From CAIXDB01 sp038327915 (GTDB lineage Bacteria > Patescibacteriota > Minisyncoccia > Phycocordibacterales > DATDWN01), in the NCBI GenBank assembly GCA_038327915.1, contig JBBQLO010000002.1:1-50454 (forward strand): DNA of 50,454 nucleotides, written 5' to 3'. Made by a program: the position numbers and the translations under genes. The notes under the pieces were generated by a model that ran no database searches, was not told the origin of the DNA, and was given only the letters and a program-made list of their open reading frames with translations. Positions 6,521 to 14,358 of the stretch are shown in pieces; within the stretch, counting starts at the first letter, position 1; each line of letters starts with the position of its first letter.

Positions 6521-8038
6521 ATGAAGAAAAAGATAAATATTTATTGGGCAAGGCGCGATTTTCGGTTAACTGACAACCCTGCGCTTTACAATGCCGTAGA
6601 AAAAAGTAAGAAAGACGATTCTTATTTTTTGCCTATATTTATTTTAGAGGACTATATGCTGAAGAAAAACCAAACGTACGAATTTGGCTTTCCATCGCGC
6701 TACTTTCTGGCAAAAGCTTTGCCCGAGTTTGCACAAAATTTCTCAAGTTTTTTGCTTGTCAAATCTAAAGCGGCACAAGCTTTTGTTAATCTAGAAAAGC
6801 AGCTGCGAGCAGATTTTGAAATAAAAATATTTGTTAATGAAGATATTTATATAGACTTTTATAAGCAGGTTAAAAAACTAGAAAATCACAACATAGAAAT
6901 AGAAGTTTTTAGTGATCAGTTGACTATAAATAAGGAAACCCGAAGTGCTGTTGGTAAACACTATTCTATTTTTACGCCATTTAAAAAAGCTGTGTGGAAG
7001 GAGTTTTTGAATGCCCCCACCTTACCCAATATTAATTTTGAAAAAGTTACATATTTTGATATAAACATATTAAATAAAGATTGGAAGGAAAAAATAATCA
7101 TACATAAATTTGAAAATATTTTAGCGGAATTCTCTCAAAACAGAAAGTTTGAAGCTGGTGGAAAGATTTATGATGTTGACGAAATGTTCAGTTTTAAACC
7201 AGATCTCAGTGATTGGTATTTTTGCGAAGCTAATGCATTGAAACATTTTAAAAAATACCTAAAAAATAGTCTAGTTAACTATAAGGAAAAAAGAGATAGT
7301 TTGAGTGAAGACGGTACATCAAAAATATCACTTGCTCTTGCTTGGGGATTGGTATCTGCGCGCACATTAAAAAATGAAATTCAAGAATATTTTGGTCAAA
7401 ATTTTTTAGAATTAGGCGACACTAAAGAAATTTCTAACCTGTATATAGGCCCTTCACATTACATCTCTGAGCTCATATGGCGAGAGTTTTACAAATATCT
7501 TTTATTTCACAATCCCCTACTTATTCAGGAAGAGTTTCAAATGAAGTTTATAGGGACAATAAAATGGGCGGAAAGTAAAATCGCCGAGGATAGATTTGTT
7601 GCTTGGATAAAAGGTGAAACTGGGTACAAAATAGTGGATGCTGCAATGATGCAACTAGCTAAAACTGGCTGGATGCACAACAGAGCCCGCATGATAGTTG
7701 CAAGTGTTCTCACTAAAAATTTAGGGGTTGACTGGAAATGGGGGCAGGAATATTTTCGCGCCATGCTGATAGACTTAGATGAAGCATCGAACAATGGCGG
7801 ATGGCAATGGGGTGCGAGTGTAGGTGCAGATCCAAAACCAATAAGAATTTTTAATCCTTATTTACAAGCCGAAAACTACGACAAAGAAAATATTTACCAA
7901 AAAAAGTGGTTGGGCGAAGATAAATTTCTTTTTGGGCCCGAGCCTCTTATACCTCACAAAGATGCACGTGAAGATGCACTCAAAAGATACGGGCTAGACG
8001 GAAAAAAGATGGTTCGCCGAGAGATTATTGATAATTGA
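6521..8038 (+). CDS. phr: deoxyribodipyrimidine photolyase (class I type)
   Basis: A 505-residue flavoprotein that uses blue light to split pyrimidine dimers. The N-terminal Rossmann domain opens with WARRDFRLTDNPAL. The FAD-binding half has SLALAWGLVSARTL, ELIWREFYKYL (the Trp of the dimer pocket), MHNRARMIVASVLTKNL and EASNNGGWQWGAS, ending in IRIFNPY. These closely follow E. coli PhrB. The length is normal for class I enzymes. It is transcribed alone, divergently from the DUF2256/DPRP pair, so the two UV-repair units share one 36-base control region. The stop codon is TGA. Confidence 0.94.
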   Translation: MKKKINIYWARRDFRLTDNPALYNAVEKSKKDDSYFLPIFILEDYMLKKNQTYEFGFPSRYFLAKALPEFAQNFSSFLLVKSKAAQAFVNLEKQLRADFEIKIFVNEDIYIDFYKQVKKLENHNIEIEVFSDQLTINKETRSAVGKHYSIFTPFKKAVWKEFLNAPTLPNINFEKVTYFDINILNKDWKEKIIIHKFENILAEFSQNRKFEAGGKIYDVDEMFSFKPDLSDWYFCEANALKHFKKYLKNSLVNYKEKRDSLSEDGTSKISLALAWGLVSARTLKNEIQEYFGQNFLELGDTKEISNLYIGPSHYISELIWREFYKYLLFHNPLLIQEEFQMKFIGTIKWAESKIAEDRFVAWIKGETGYKIVDAAMMQLAKTGWMHNRARMIVASVLTKNLGVDWKWGQEYFRAMLIDLDEASNNGGWQWGASVGADPKPIRIFNPYLQAENYDKENIYQKKWLGEDKFLFGPEPLIPHKDAREDALKRYGLDGKKMVRREIIDN

Positions 8039-8050
8039 GAGTCTATTTGG

Positions 8051-8089
8051 TATTTATTCGAGAAATACCCTATAGACCCTGCTGCGAGG
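8051..8089. repeat. dispersed 39-base hairpin repeat, copy 1
   Basis: This element after phr matches 31176-31214 at about 30 of 39 positions, starting with the identical TATTTATTCGAGAAA and sharing CTGCTGCG near the end. Arms AATACC/GGTATT here correspond to CCCCGC/GCGGGG in the other copy, so pairing is kept while sequence changes. GGTATTT/AAATACC can also form a small hairpin. It may be a terminator or a small repeat family. Confidence 0.55.
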
Positions 8090-8133
8090 TATTGACGACA
8101 CGACAGTTTTTATTCGTTTTGAGCGGTATCTTC

Positions 8134-8424
8134 TTACAAATATTTTTTTCCGTATCTCCGCATTGATTGTTCAACAATGCGTATACCTTTGCCTTTTTCT
8201 GTAATAGAATATGACCCAGTATCCGTTTTTAAAAGCATTTTTTCTTGTTCTAGTTTTTTTAGTTTTAAAGTAAGAGTTCGTGTGGAGATACCTGTAAGAG
8301 ACCGTTCGAGTTCGCAAAAACGTTGTGAACCAGTAAGAAGATTACGAATAATAAGCATAGTCCATGGGTCAGACAAAAGCAGTGCTGTTTTCATAACAGG
8401 GCATGTTTTTTCTAAAGTTTTCAT
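8134..8424 (-). CDS. HxlR-family transcriptional regulator
   Basis: A 96-residue winged-helix protein of the HxlR/DUF24 family. It has the conserved N-terminal Cys (KTCPVMKTALLL), then DPWTMLIIRNLLTGSQRFCELE and GISTRTLTLKLKKLE, which form the HTH. Many HxlR proteins sense redox or electrophile stress through the N-terminal Cys. It is divergent from the nitroreductase gene, a typical regulator-target pair, and the 101-base gap between them holds two inverted repeats suited to its binding. Confidence 0.9.
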   Translation of the reverse strand: MKTLEKTCPVMKTALLLSDPWTMLIIRNLLTGSQRFCELERSLTGISTRTLTLKLKKLEQEKMLLKTDTGSYSITEKGKGIRIVEQSMRRYGKKYL

Positions 8425-8430
8425 ATAAAT

Positions 8431-8480
8431 TACATTGTACCATTAAACAGGTGTAATGTATACTTTACTTTGTAAAGTAT
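8431..8480. promoter_or_regulatory. two inverted repeats in the HxlR-nitroreductase gap
   Basis: The first is TACATTGTACC (8431-8441) with GGTGTAATGTA (8450-8460), 9 of 11 positions matching. The second is perfect: ATACTTTAC (8460-8468), TTT, GTAAAGTAT (8472-8480). Either could be the HxlR operator. Assignment is by position only. Confidence 0.55.
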
Positions 8481-8525
8481 TAATACTAGACTTATTTTAA
8501 TTACTTATAACAAACACATAAACGC

Positions 8526-9161
8526 ATGAAAAATATCATTGATTCATTAAAATGGAGATACGCGGTACAAGTATTTGATCAGGAGAAAAAACTGACAGAG
8601 GCACAACTTGATACTGTTCTCGAAGGAGCACGTCTTTCCCCTTCTTCATATGGACTCCAACCATGGAAATTTATTGTCGTAAATAATACAAAAATTCGAT
8701 CAAAGTTACGCGAGGCTGGCTATGGTCAAGCTAAAATATCTGAGGCTTCTCATCTCGTTGTTATTGCAGTACCGCGTGTACTTGATGATTCGACTGTAGA
8801 TGAATACATTCAATCTGTCGCGGACATACGGGGTGTGAGCATTGAAAGTTTAGATGGATTCAGTCACGCACTTAAAGGATCAGTTAACGGACGCACACCA
8901 CAAGAGAGAGTTGAATGGGCTACTCGCCAAGCATATATTGCTCTTGGAATACTACTCGCCACAGCTGCTTCAGAACGAATAGATGCCGGCCCAATGGAGG
9001 GCTTTGATCCTAAAAAGTTTGATGAGATTCTAGAACTAAAAAAAATCGGACTTGAGTCGAAAGTAATAGTCGCACTCGGATTTCGTTCTGAAAGTGACGT
9101 TATGGCCCACACCCCCAAAGTACGATTTCCAAAAGAAAAAGTGGTGATTGAAATTAATTAG
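8526..9161 (+). CDS. nitroreductase-family NAD(P)H oxidoreductase
   Basis: A 211-residue FMN enzyme of the nitroreductase family, which reduces nitro compounds, quinones or similar electrophiles using NAD(P)H. It opens with LKWRYAVQVFDQEKKLTE, with a flavin-contacting RLSPSSYGLQPWKFIVV segment around residues 38-54, and later RQAYIALGILLATAASE and DAGPMEGFDPKKFDEI. These resemble the NfsB-like branch. The HxlR regulator is divergent from it. Its last eight bases overlap the end of the convergent gene at 9154. The native substrate cannot be told from sequence. Confidence 0.9.
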   Translation: MKNIIDSLKWRYAVQVFDQEKKLTEAQLDTVLEGARLSPSSYGLQPWKFIVVNNTKIRSKLREAGYGQAKISEASHLVVIAVPRVLDDSTVDEYIQSVADIRGVSIESLDGFSHALKGSVNGRTPQERVEWATRQAYIALGILLATAASERIDAGPMEGFDPKKFDEILELKKIGLESKVIVALGFRSESDVMAHTPKVRFPKEKVVIEIN

Positions 9162-9624
9162 CACTAAGCGTTCGATCGCTTAGTTTGTTCCACCCGAGTA
9201 CAGGATGCAACTCCCACCAACGATGTGCGACGTCATATCGGACAATTCCCCATATGTGTATTTTTTCTCCGATTGCGGGTAACGGAATAGCTACTTCTTT
9301 GATTGTTTCGGCTACGAGTATACCGTTTGAACCTCTTATATTAACATGAACATCTCCGTCGCCTGACTTTTGAATAGCCTCTACTACCCCCTCCACTGAA
9401 GCGCGAGGGCCTGTAAAAAAACCGCGGTTAATATACCCGACAGAAACGAGTGGGTAATCTTCTTCTTCGACAGAGATATCTCTGTGATTTATAAAAAAAC
9501 CGTAGATTGGAGTAACGAAAGAAGGATTGTATAATGTGAAATTAAGCACAAAATCAAAAAAGCAAAATAATATAAAAATTAAAATAATTTTAAAAAACTT
9601 TTTTTGAAAAAAATTTCTGTTCAT
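9154..9624 (-). CDS. membrane-anchored hypothetical protein, OB-fold-like tail
   Basis: A 156-residue protein with an N-terminal hydrophobic segment (about residues 10-32, FFKIILIFILFCFFDFVL) that should be a signal anchor, and an outer-facing domain. The domain has beta-strand patterns (ASVEGVVEAIQKSGDGDVHV, GEKIHIWGIVRYD, RWWELHPV) reminiscent of small OB folds, but no family was recognised with confidence. A promoter with TGATACACT, six bases, then ATG 9624 predicts a leaderless mRNA. It lies between the nitroreductase gene and the second lexA, and probably has its own promoter. Confidence 0.7.
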   Translation of the reverse strand: MNRNFFQKKFFKIILIFILFCFFDFVLNFTLYNPSFVTPIYGFFINHRDISVEEEDYPLVSVGYINRGFFTGPRASVEGVVEAIQKSGDGDVHVNIRGSNGILVAETIKEVAIPLPAIGEKIHIWGIVRYDVAHRWWELHPVLGWNKLSDRTLSAN

Positions 9625-9639
9625 AGCGTGAGTGTATCA
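9625..9639 (-). promoter_or_regulatory. extended -10 placed six bases before ATG
   Basis: On the minus strand: TGA + TACACT (9631-9636), then CACGCT, then ATG at 9624. It belongs to the leaderless promoter set in this window. Confidence 0.55.
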
Positions 9640-9690
9640 TATCTACAAAGATATATTTAGTGGTATAGAAACTATAAATCTTATTATTTC

Positions 9691-10257
9691 TCAATACTTT
9701 CTAATAACAGCTTTCACCACAGCTACAACGTGTAAACTGTGAGTAGGGTGAAGTGCCTTAAAATTTTTATTAGCGGGTTCAAGCCAGACTTTACCACTTT
9801 GCATGCGAAAGTATTTCAGTGTAAATTCTCCATCTATCTCAGCAATAACTATTTGCATATCTCTCGCAATCTGAGTTTTTTCCACCAATACCATGTCACC
9901 TTCTTGTATGTGTGCGTCTATCATAGAATCCCCGTCAACTTCTAGCATGTAAGTAGATTCCTTTTTATCAATCAAAAAATCATTGAGACTAAGAGTATCT
10001 CGTGACTCTTCTTCTACGACAGATGGAAATCCCGCCCTAACTAAACCAAGAAGAGATATCTCTCCAAAGGATTGACCTGGAAGCAATCGACCCAAATGGT
10101 CTTTTGTGACAAATCCGGCTGTCATGAGTTTATCTACAAGTCGGTATACAGCATTTTTTGATTTAAAACCAAAAAGCTTCATCATTTCAGAATATGAAGG
10201 CATGCGTTTTTTGGAGTGATGAAAGGAGATGAGTTTGTTTGTGTATTCCGTGTTCAT
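9691..10257 (-). CDS. lexA: LexA-like SOS repressor (copy 2)
   Basis: A 188-residue LexA/S24 protein, closely related to copy 1. The winged HTH spans about residues 1-55 (KRMPSYSEMMKLFGFKSKNAV). The Ala75-Gly76 scissile bond lies in VRAGFPSV, Ser111 in GDSMIDAH and Lys148 in FTLKYF. All residues for self-cleavage are present, so both paralogues should respond to RecA filaments. It is the second gene of a transcript beginning with the 75-residue gene at 10300-10527, under a promoter bearing the same operator core as copy 1. The recognition helix differs (KSKNAVYRL against KTKSAVSYA), so binding strengths may differ. Confidence 0.92.
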   Translation of the reverse strand: MNTEYTNKLISFHHSKKRMPSYSEMMKLFGFKSKNAVYRLVDKLMTAGFVTKDHLGRLLPGQSFGEISLLGLVRAGFPSVVEEESRDTLSLNDFLIDKKESTYMLEVDGDSMIDAHIQEGDMVLVEKTQIARDMQIVIAEIDGEFTLKYFRMQSGKVWLEPANKNFKALHPTHSLHVVAVVKAVIRKY

Positions 10258-10299
10258 TGTTTGCTTGTGTGTGAATCCTCAGTTATTTTTTGTTGTTAG

Positions 10300-10527
10300 T
10301 TAAAAACTAAAAGGAGACATAAATTTTGACAGAATTTTTGGAAAAAGGCTACCATATCTTTTCTTTCTCAATTTTTTTGCCTGTTCTTTAAGCATCTTGT
10401 GTCTTCGCGCGTCGTCAGAATAATTTTGACCAAAAACTATTTTAAGATCAATTTTATCATTGAGCTTTTGAAGTTCTGTCTCGATAACGTGTCTATAATG
10501 TGTCTGTCGATACTCTATTGTGGTCAT
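10300..10527 (-). CDS. 75-residue SOS-controlled small basic protein
   Basis: First gene behind a LexA-box promoter and 42 bases ahead of lexA copy 2, so it should be induced by DNA damage. The protein is helical and strongly basic, with the acidic/amphipathic stretch HVIETELQKLNDKIDLKI near 13-30 and KEQAKKLRKKRYGSLF near 47-62. No membrane segment or known domain was recognised. By position it could be an SOS effector (division inhibitor, polymerase or RecA modulator), but nothing in the sequence shows which. The ATG at 10527 has no Shine-Dalgarno; the predicted leader is about 40 bases. Confidence 0.7.
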   Translation of the reverse strand: MTTIEYRQTHYRHVIETELQKLNDKIDLKIVFGQNYSDDARRHKMLKEQAKKLRKKRYGSLFPKILSKFMSPFSF

Positions 10528-10546
10528 GGTATTCTGGATAAATAAT

Positions 10547-10602
10547 AATATGTGAACGAGCGTTCACATATTTATAATATACAACTACACTTGCGTCGTC
10601 AA
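10547..10602 (-). promoter_or_regulatory. SOS promoter/operator of the small gene-lexA2 transcript
   Basis: On the minus strand, TTGACG (10597-10602), a 17-base spacer and TATTAT (10574-10579) form the promoter. Across the predicted start (about 10567) lies a 26-base inverted repeat, 10547-10572, whose centre is GAACGAGCGTTC (10554-10565). The 12-base core is identical to the one at lexA copy 1. Confidence 0.8.
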
Positions 10603-10727
10603 ACTATTTTTGCAACAGGGCACAAATATACATTTCTGTACATTTTCTCTTTTCAGATAAAATGCTAAAAAATAATCTTAGACCGTTTATCAATGCCATT
10701 TATGTGCTAAACTGTTATTTTTAAACC

Positions 10728-11774
10728 ATGAAAATCTATTTTCCTTTTCTTGACGGTGTACGTTTTTTCGCAGCTTTTTGGGTTATGAATTTTCATTATC
10801 TTTTTGTTCTCGGTCTATCATCTGACTTGCATTGGTATCGGTATGGAAATCTAGGAGTACAGTTATTTTTTATCATTAGCGGATTTGTCATTGTTCAATC
10901 CATTCAGGGTAAGACTACACAGGAATTTGCTATTGGTCGCTTCGTGAGACTCTTCCCTCTTTTTTGGATTCTGTGTACTCTCACGTATATCATCACACTT
11001 ATAGTACCCCATGCCAATAGTCTGTATGTGAGTGAATACTTAGTTAGCATGACTATGTTTGGAGATACTATAAATGGTGCTGCGCACAATACACTTCGCC
11101 TGGTAGACCCTTCCTACTGGACATTAACTGTAGAACTTATTTTCTATATTGCAGTAGGATCATTTGCTCATTTTTTCACATATAAAAAAATACGCTACTT
11201 TTTATTATTTTGGCTCCTTCTGAGTATCACTGCGTTTATATTTCACATAGAACAGAATTTTTATATCAAATTAGCTCTGGTACGACACGCTTCTTATTTT
11301 ATTTTTGGAGGTGCCCTCGCTCTACTCGCTACAAAACAAGCTATCAATCTGTATGAAAAATATTTCGATTGGAGTCTACTTTTTTTAAGTGCACTGTATT
11401 CTCTTTATATACATTCGAGAGCTATCCCCGCATACCTGCACCCAAACCCTCTTGACTCGTACATTACGAGCGCAATACTCCTTGTTTTCTTTCTTGGAGT
11501 TGGAATCCTGGTGTACACATCTCGATATATAAAAAATCCTCGCATGATTCAAATTTTGCTTGTTTTTGGTGGTCTTTCATATCCTTTGTATCTTTTGCAC
11601 CAAACAATAGGAAATATTATTATAAATTATGTAACAGACAAATATCATATCCTATGGAACAACTTTGCTATTGGGTTTGAAGTATTTATTATTATTGTTG
11701 CGTACATTATTTATATTCAAGACAAAAAAATACGTGCGTGGTTACAAAAGAAAATATTCCTCGGTAAGGGGTAG
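10728..11774 (+). CDS. acyltransferase family 3 membrane protein (OafA-like)
   Basis: A 348-residue integral membrane protein with about ten hydrophobic segments. It has the acyltransferase-3 marks FLDGVRFFAAFWVMNFHY (the His near residue 23 is the likely catalytic residue), GVQLFFIISGFVI and the arginine motif AIGRFVRLFPLFW. Such enzymes acetylate or otherwise acylate sugars of surface polysaccharides or lipids using cytoplasmic acyl donors. It lacks the C-terminal SGNH domain seen in some members, though a separate SGNH hydrolase is encoded at 20699. The leader has TGCTAAACT 14 bases before the ATG. Confidence 0.9.
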   Translation: MKIYFPFLDGVRFFAAFWVMNFHYLFVLGLSSDLHWYRYGNLGVQLFFIISGFVIVQSIQGKTTQEFAIGRFVRLFPLFWILCTLTYIITLIVPHANSLYVSEYLVSMTMFGDTINGAAHNTLRLVDPSYWTLTVELIFYIAVGSFAHFFTYKKIRYFLLFWLLLSITAFIFHIEQNFYIKLALVRHASYFIFGGALALLATKQAINLYEKYFDWSLLFLSALYSLYIHSRAIPAYLHPNPLDSYITSAILLVFFLGVGILVYTSRYIKNPRMIQILLVFGGLSYPLYLLHQTIGNIIINYVTDKYHILWNNFAIGFEVFIIIVAYIIYIQDKKIRAWLQKKIFLGKG

Positions 11775-11843
11775 TGGAACCATGTATTACAACACACTTT
11801 TAAACAACTAACTTACACAAATATTATAAAAAGTATGATACAT

Positions 11844-11883
11844 TGTACAAGTATGTATAAGTCTGTATAAGTTTGTACTAGTC
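11844..11883 (+). repeat. four tandem 10-bp repeats before the kinase gene
   Basis: Four consecutive decamers: TGTACAAGTA, TGTATAAGTC, TGTATAAGTT, TGTACTAGTC (consensus TGTAYAAGTN), ending two bases before ATG 11886. Period 10 puts every copy on the same face of the helix. Each unit also contains a -10-like TATAAG or TACTAG. It is a likely operator for the HTH domain encoded just downstream, or for another regulator. Confidence 0.75.
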
Positions 11884-11885
11884 AT

Positions 11886-13958
11886 ATGTCAAAACAAGAA
11901 TCAAAATTATTGAACGTCCAACAATCAGCAACTTTTTTAGGACTCAACCCAGCGACCATTCGAAGATGGGCTAAAACAAACCAACTCAATGGAATAAAAG
12001 TAGGCAGTCGCGGAGACTGGCGTTTTACTGAAGAAGCACTTTCACAACTAACACGTAAACCAAGTATTCGAGAAGAACAACGTAAATTCGTGAAAATTAA
12101 AAAATTAATCACAGAAAACTGGGACTCAATCCAGAAGTCTGCAACTGCACACCACACATACCTCATCGGTGGTGATCCACTTCCACCAGAACATATCTCA
12201 AAATACAAAAACCTCCACACACAAATGATTAAAGCTATTGCACACAACCTTCATGATTTTGAAAAAGGAACAACTCATTTTAATATACTCGGAGTAGAGC
12301 TCGCTAAAGAAGCCGTCCGAGATAATCTGACTATAGAGGAAGCAGTCGACGGTACTATTTTTATGAAGCAAGCTATTTGGAAGACTCTTGAAAAAACAGG
12401 TATTTTAAACGAACTCTCCACTCAGGATGTGTATGAGTTCAGCCAAATCATAGGAAGTTATTGCGATATACTCGCTTCAAAAATCGCTTTTACATATCAC
12501 AATGTTCTCAGTGAAAAAATTTCTGCATCCGAAGAACGGTTTAAAGCACTTACTGAAAAAAGTGCAGATGCCATTGCTCAAGTAGATAGAAAAGGTAAAG
12601 TCTTGTATGCGAGCTCGTCAACACAGGAAGTTCTTGGCTATACTCAAGAAGAATTAAAAAAACTAAATAATCCCTTTGAACTCGTGCCTCAGAATGAAAG
12701 AATAATTATAACCAAAATTTTTGCAAAAATTCTATCAAAACCAGGCGGTATCGAAAGAGTAAAATACCGTGTCTTGCATAAAGGTGGTCATCACATATGG
12801 GTTGAATCTGTTATGACAAACTTACTCAGTGACCCCAACATCGCTGCTGTGGTTATAAACTACAGTGATGTGACTGAACGCACTCAATCCGAAGATGCCC
12901 TCAAAGAAAGTGAGGAGCGACTACGTATTGCTCTGGAAGCAGGTCAAATAGGCGTATGGGACTGGAATATACAAACAAATACTTTTGTTTGGTCTGACAG
13001 AGTGTATGAATTTTATGGTGTCGCAAAAGAAGACTTTGATGTTACCCACGAAAACTTTAGTAAGTACATGTTTCCCGATGACAGGAAAAGAGTAGAGGAA
13101 GCTATAAAAAAAGCACTCGAAGGTAGCGAGGAATACGATATTGTTTCTCGTATTGTGTCTCTCGAAGGAAAAATAAAATGGTTATCTTCTCGTGCGGTAG
13201 TAACGAGAGACAGTAAAGGAAATCCGCTTCGCATGCTCGGAGCAACGTCTGACGTCACTGAACAAAAAAAAATTGAGCAAGACAAAAATGATTTCGTCAG
13301 TATTGCAACTCATGAATTAAAAACTCCTGTTACCTCTCTCAAAGCATATGCAGAAGTCATGCAAAAAACTTTTGTCAGAGCAGGAGACACAGTTTCAGCT
13401 CGAAATTTAGGAAAAATGAATTCGCAACTTGACAAGTTAACAAGTTTGATTGGAAGCATGCTCGACTCTATAAAAATTGATTCTGATAAATTACTTATGC
13501 GAGAAGAATTATTTGACTTTGACAGCTTAGTAGAAGAAATTGTGGAAGAAATGCAACGGACTACAGAAAAACATAGCATTTCTATCCGAGGTAAAACAAA
13601 AAAAAGTATATATGCAGACAGAGGTAGAGTTGGTCAAATACTCACAAATCTACTTTCAAATGCTATTAAATACAGTCCTCAGAGCGACTCGGTGTTAGTG
13701 CAATTATCCTCAAATTCCAAAAATATAACTCTCAGTGTGAAGGATTTTGGCATGGGAATTTCAAAGAAAAAACAACCCTTTGTTTTTGAAAGATTTTACC
13801 GAGGTGTTGGACCAAAAGAAATAACTTTCCCCGGACTTGGACTCGGACTATATATTTCACGAGAAATTGTCAAAAAAGAAGGCGGAAAAATTTGGGTTAA
13901 AAGTATAGAGGGTAAAGGTTCAACATTTAGCTTTAGTTTGCCTGTAAAGAAACAATAA
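11886..13958 (+). CDS. histidine kinase with N-terminal DNA-binding domain
   Basis: A 690-residue soluble sensor kinase. Residues 5-55 are an excisionase/MerR-like winged HTH (LLNVQQSATFLGLNPATIRR, then WAKTNQLNGIKVG). Residues 65-205 resemble the RsbRD N-terminal helical sensor domain. Two PAS domains follow (about 212-330 and 338-458), each ending in a DVTE motif. The HisKA H-box ATHELKTPVTSLKAYAE lies near 473. The ATPase has NLLSNAIKYSP, KDFGMGIS and GLGLGLYISREIV. No transmembrane segment is visible, so it should act in the cytoplasm. It is first in an operon with a receiver protein and a HisKA-like protein. Fusion of a DNA-binding HTH to a histidine kinase is uncommon. Confidence 0.92.
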   Translation: MSKQESKLLNVQQSATFLGLNPATIRRWAKTNQLNGIKVGSRGDWRFTEEALSQLTRKPSIREEQRKFVKIKKLITENWDSIQKSATAHHTYLIGGDPLPPEHISKYKNLHTQMIKAIAHNLHDFEKGTTHFNILGVELAKEAVRDNLTIEEAVDGTIFMKQAIWKTLEKTGILNELSTQDVYEFSQIIGSYCDILASKIAFTYHNVLSEKISASEERFKALTEKSADAIAQVDRKGKVLYASSSTQEVLGYTQEELKKLNNPFELVPQNERIIITKIFAKILSKPGGIERVKYRVLHKGGHHIWVESVMTNLLSDPNIAAVVINYSDVTERTQSEDALKESEERLRIALEAGQIGVWDWNIQTNTFVWSDRVYEFYGVAKEDFDVTHENFSKYMFPDDRKRVEEAIKKALEGSEEYDIVSRIVSLEGKIKWLSSRAVVTRDSKGNPLRMLGATSDVTEQKKIEQDKNDFVSIATHELKTPVTSLKAYAEVMQKTFVRAGDTVSARNLGKMNSQLDKLTSLIGSMLDSIKIDSDKLLMREELFDFDSLVEEIVEEMQRTTEKHSISIRGKTKKSIYADRGRVGQILTNLLSNAIKYSPQSDSVLVQLSSNSKNITLSVKDFGMGISKKKQPFVFERFYRGVGPKEITFPGLGLGLYISREIVKKEGGKIWVKSIEGKGSTFSFSLPVKKQ

Positions 13959-13962
13959 AAAG

Positions 13963-14352
13963 ATGAAGAAAAAAGTGTCACAACCAAAAGTCATTCTGCG
14001 GAAGAAAATTATGATTGCTGATGATGACCCAGCTATTGTTGATTCTCTCACCATGATGCTCGAGTACGGTGGATACGAAGTAACTTCAACTTTAGATGGA
14101 GCGACTATTTTAAATACGAAGAGTCCGCTACCCGATCTCTTGTTACTCGATATTTGGATGTCTGGAGAAGATGGAAAAGAAATATGCAAAACTCTTAAAA
14201 GTAAGAAAAAGACGAAACATTTTCCTATTATTTTACTTTCTGCTAGTCAAGATATAGAGAAAGCGGTGAAAGAGTCTGGAGCAGATGGCTATATAGCAAA
14301 ACCTTTCCAAATGAATGATTTATTTGCAATGATTGAAAAATACACTTCGTAA
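13963..14352 (+). CDS. single-domain response regulator receiver
   Basis: A 129-residue receiver domain with no output domain. The acidic pocket is ADDDPAIV near residue 20, the phosphorylated Asp lies in LLLLDIWMSGEDG near residue 57, and the conserved Lys is in YIAKPF near 110. It starts four bases after the kinase stop, so the two are almost certainly partners. With no DNA-binding tail of its own, the signal may return to the HTH on the kinase or pass to another protein. Confidence 0.92.
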   Translation: MKKKVSQPKVILRKKIMIADDDPAIVDSLTMMLEYGGYEVTSTLDGATILNTKSPLPDLLLLDIWMSGEDGKEICKTLKSKKKTKHFPIILLSASQDIEKAVKESGADGYIAKPFQMNDLFAMIEKYTS

Positions 14353-14358
14353 GTTAAA

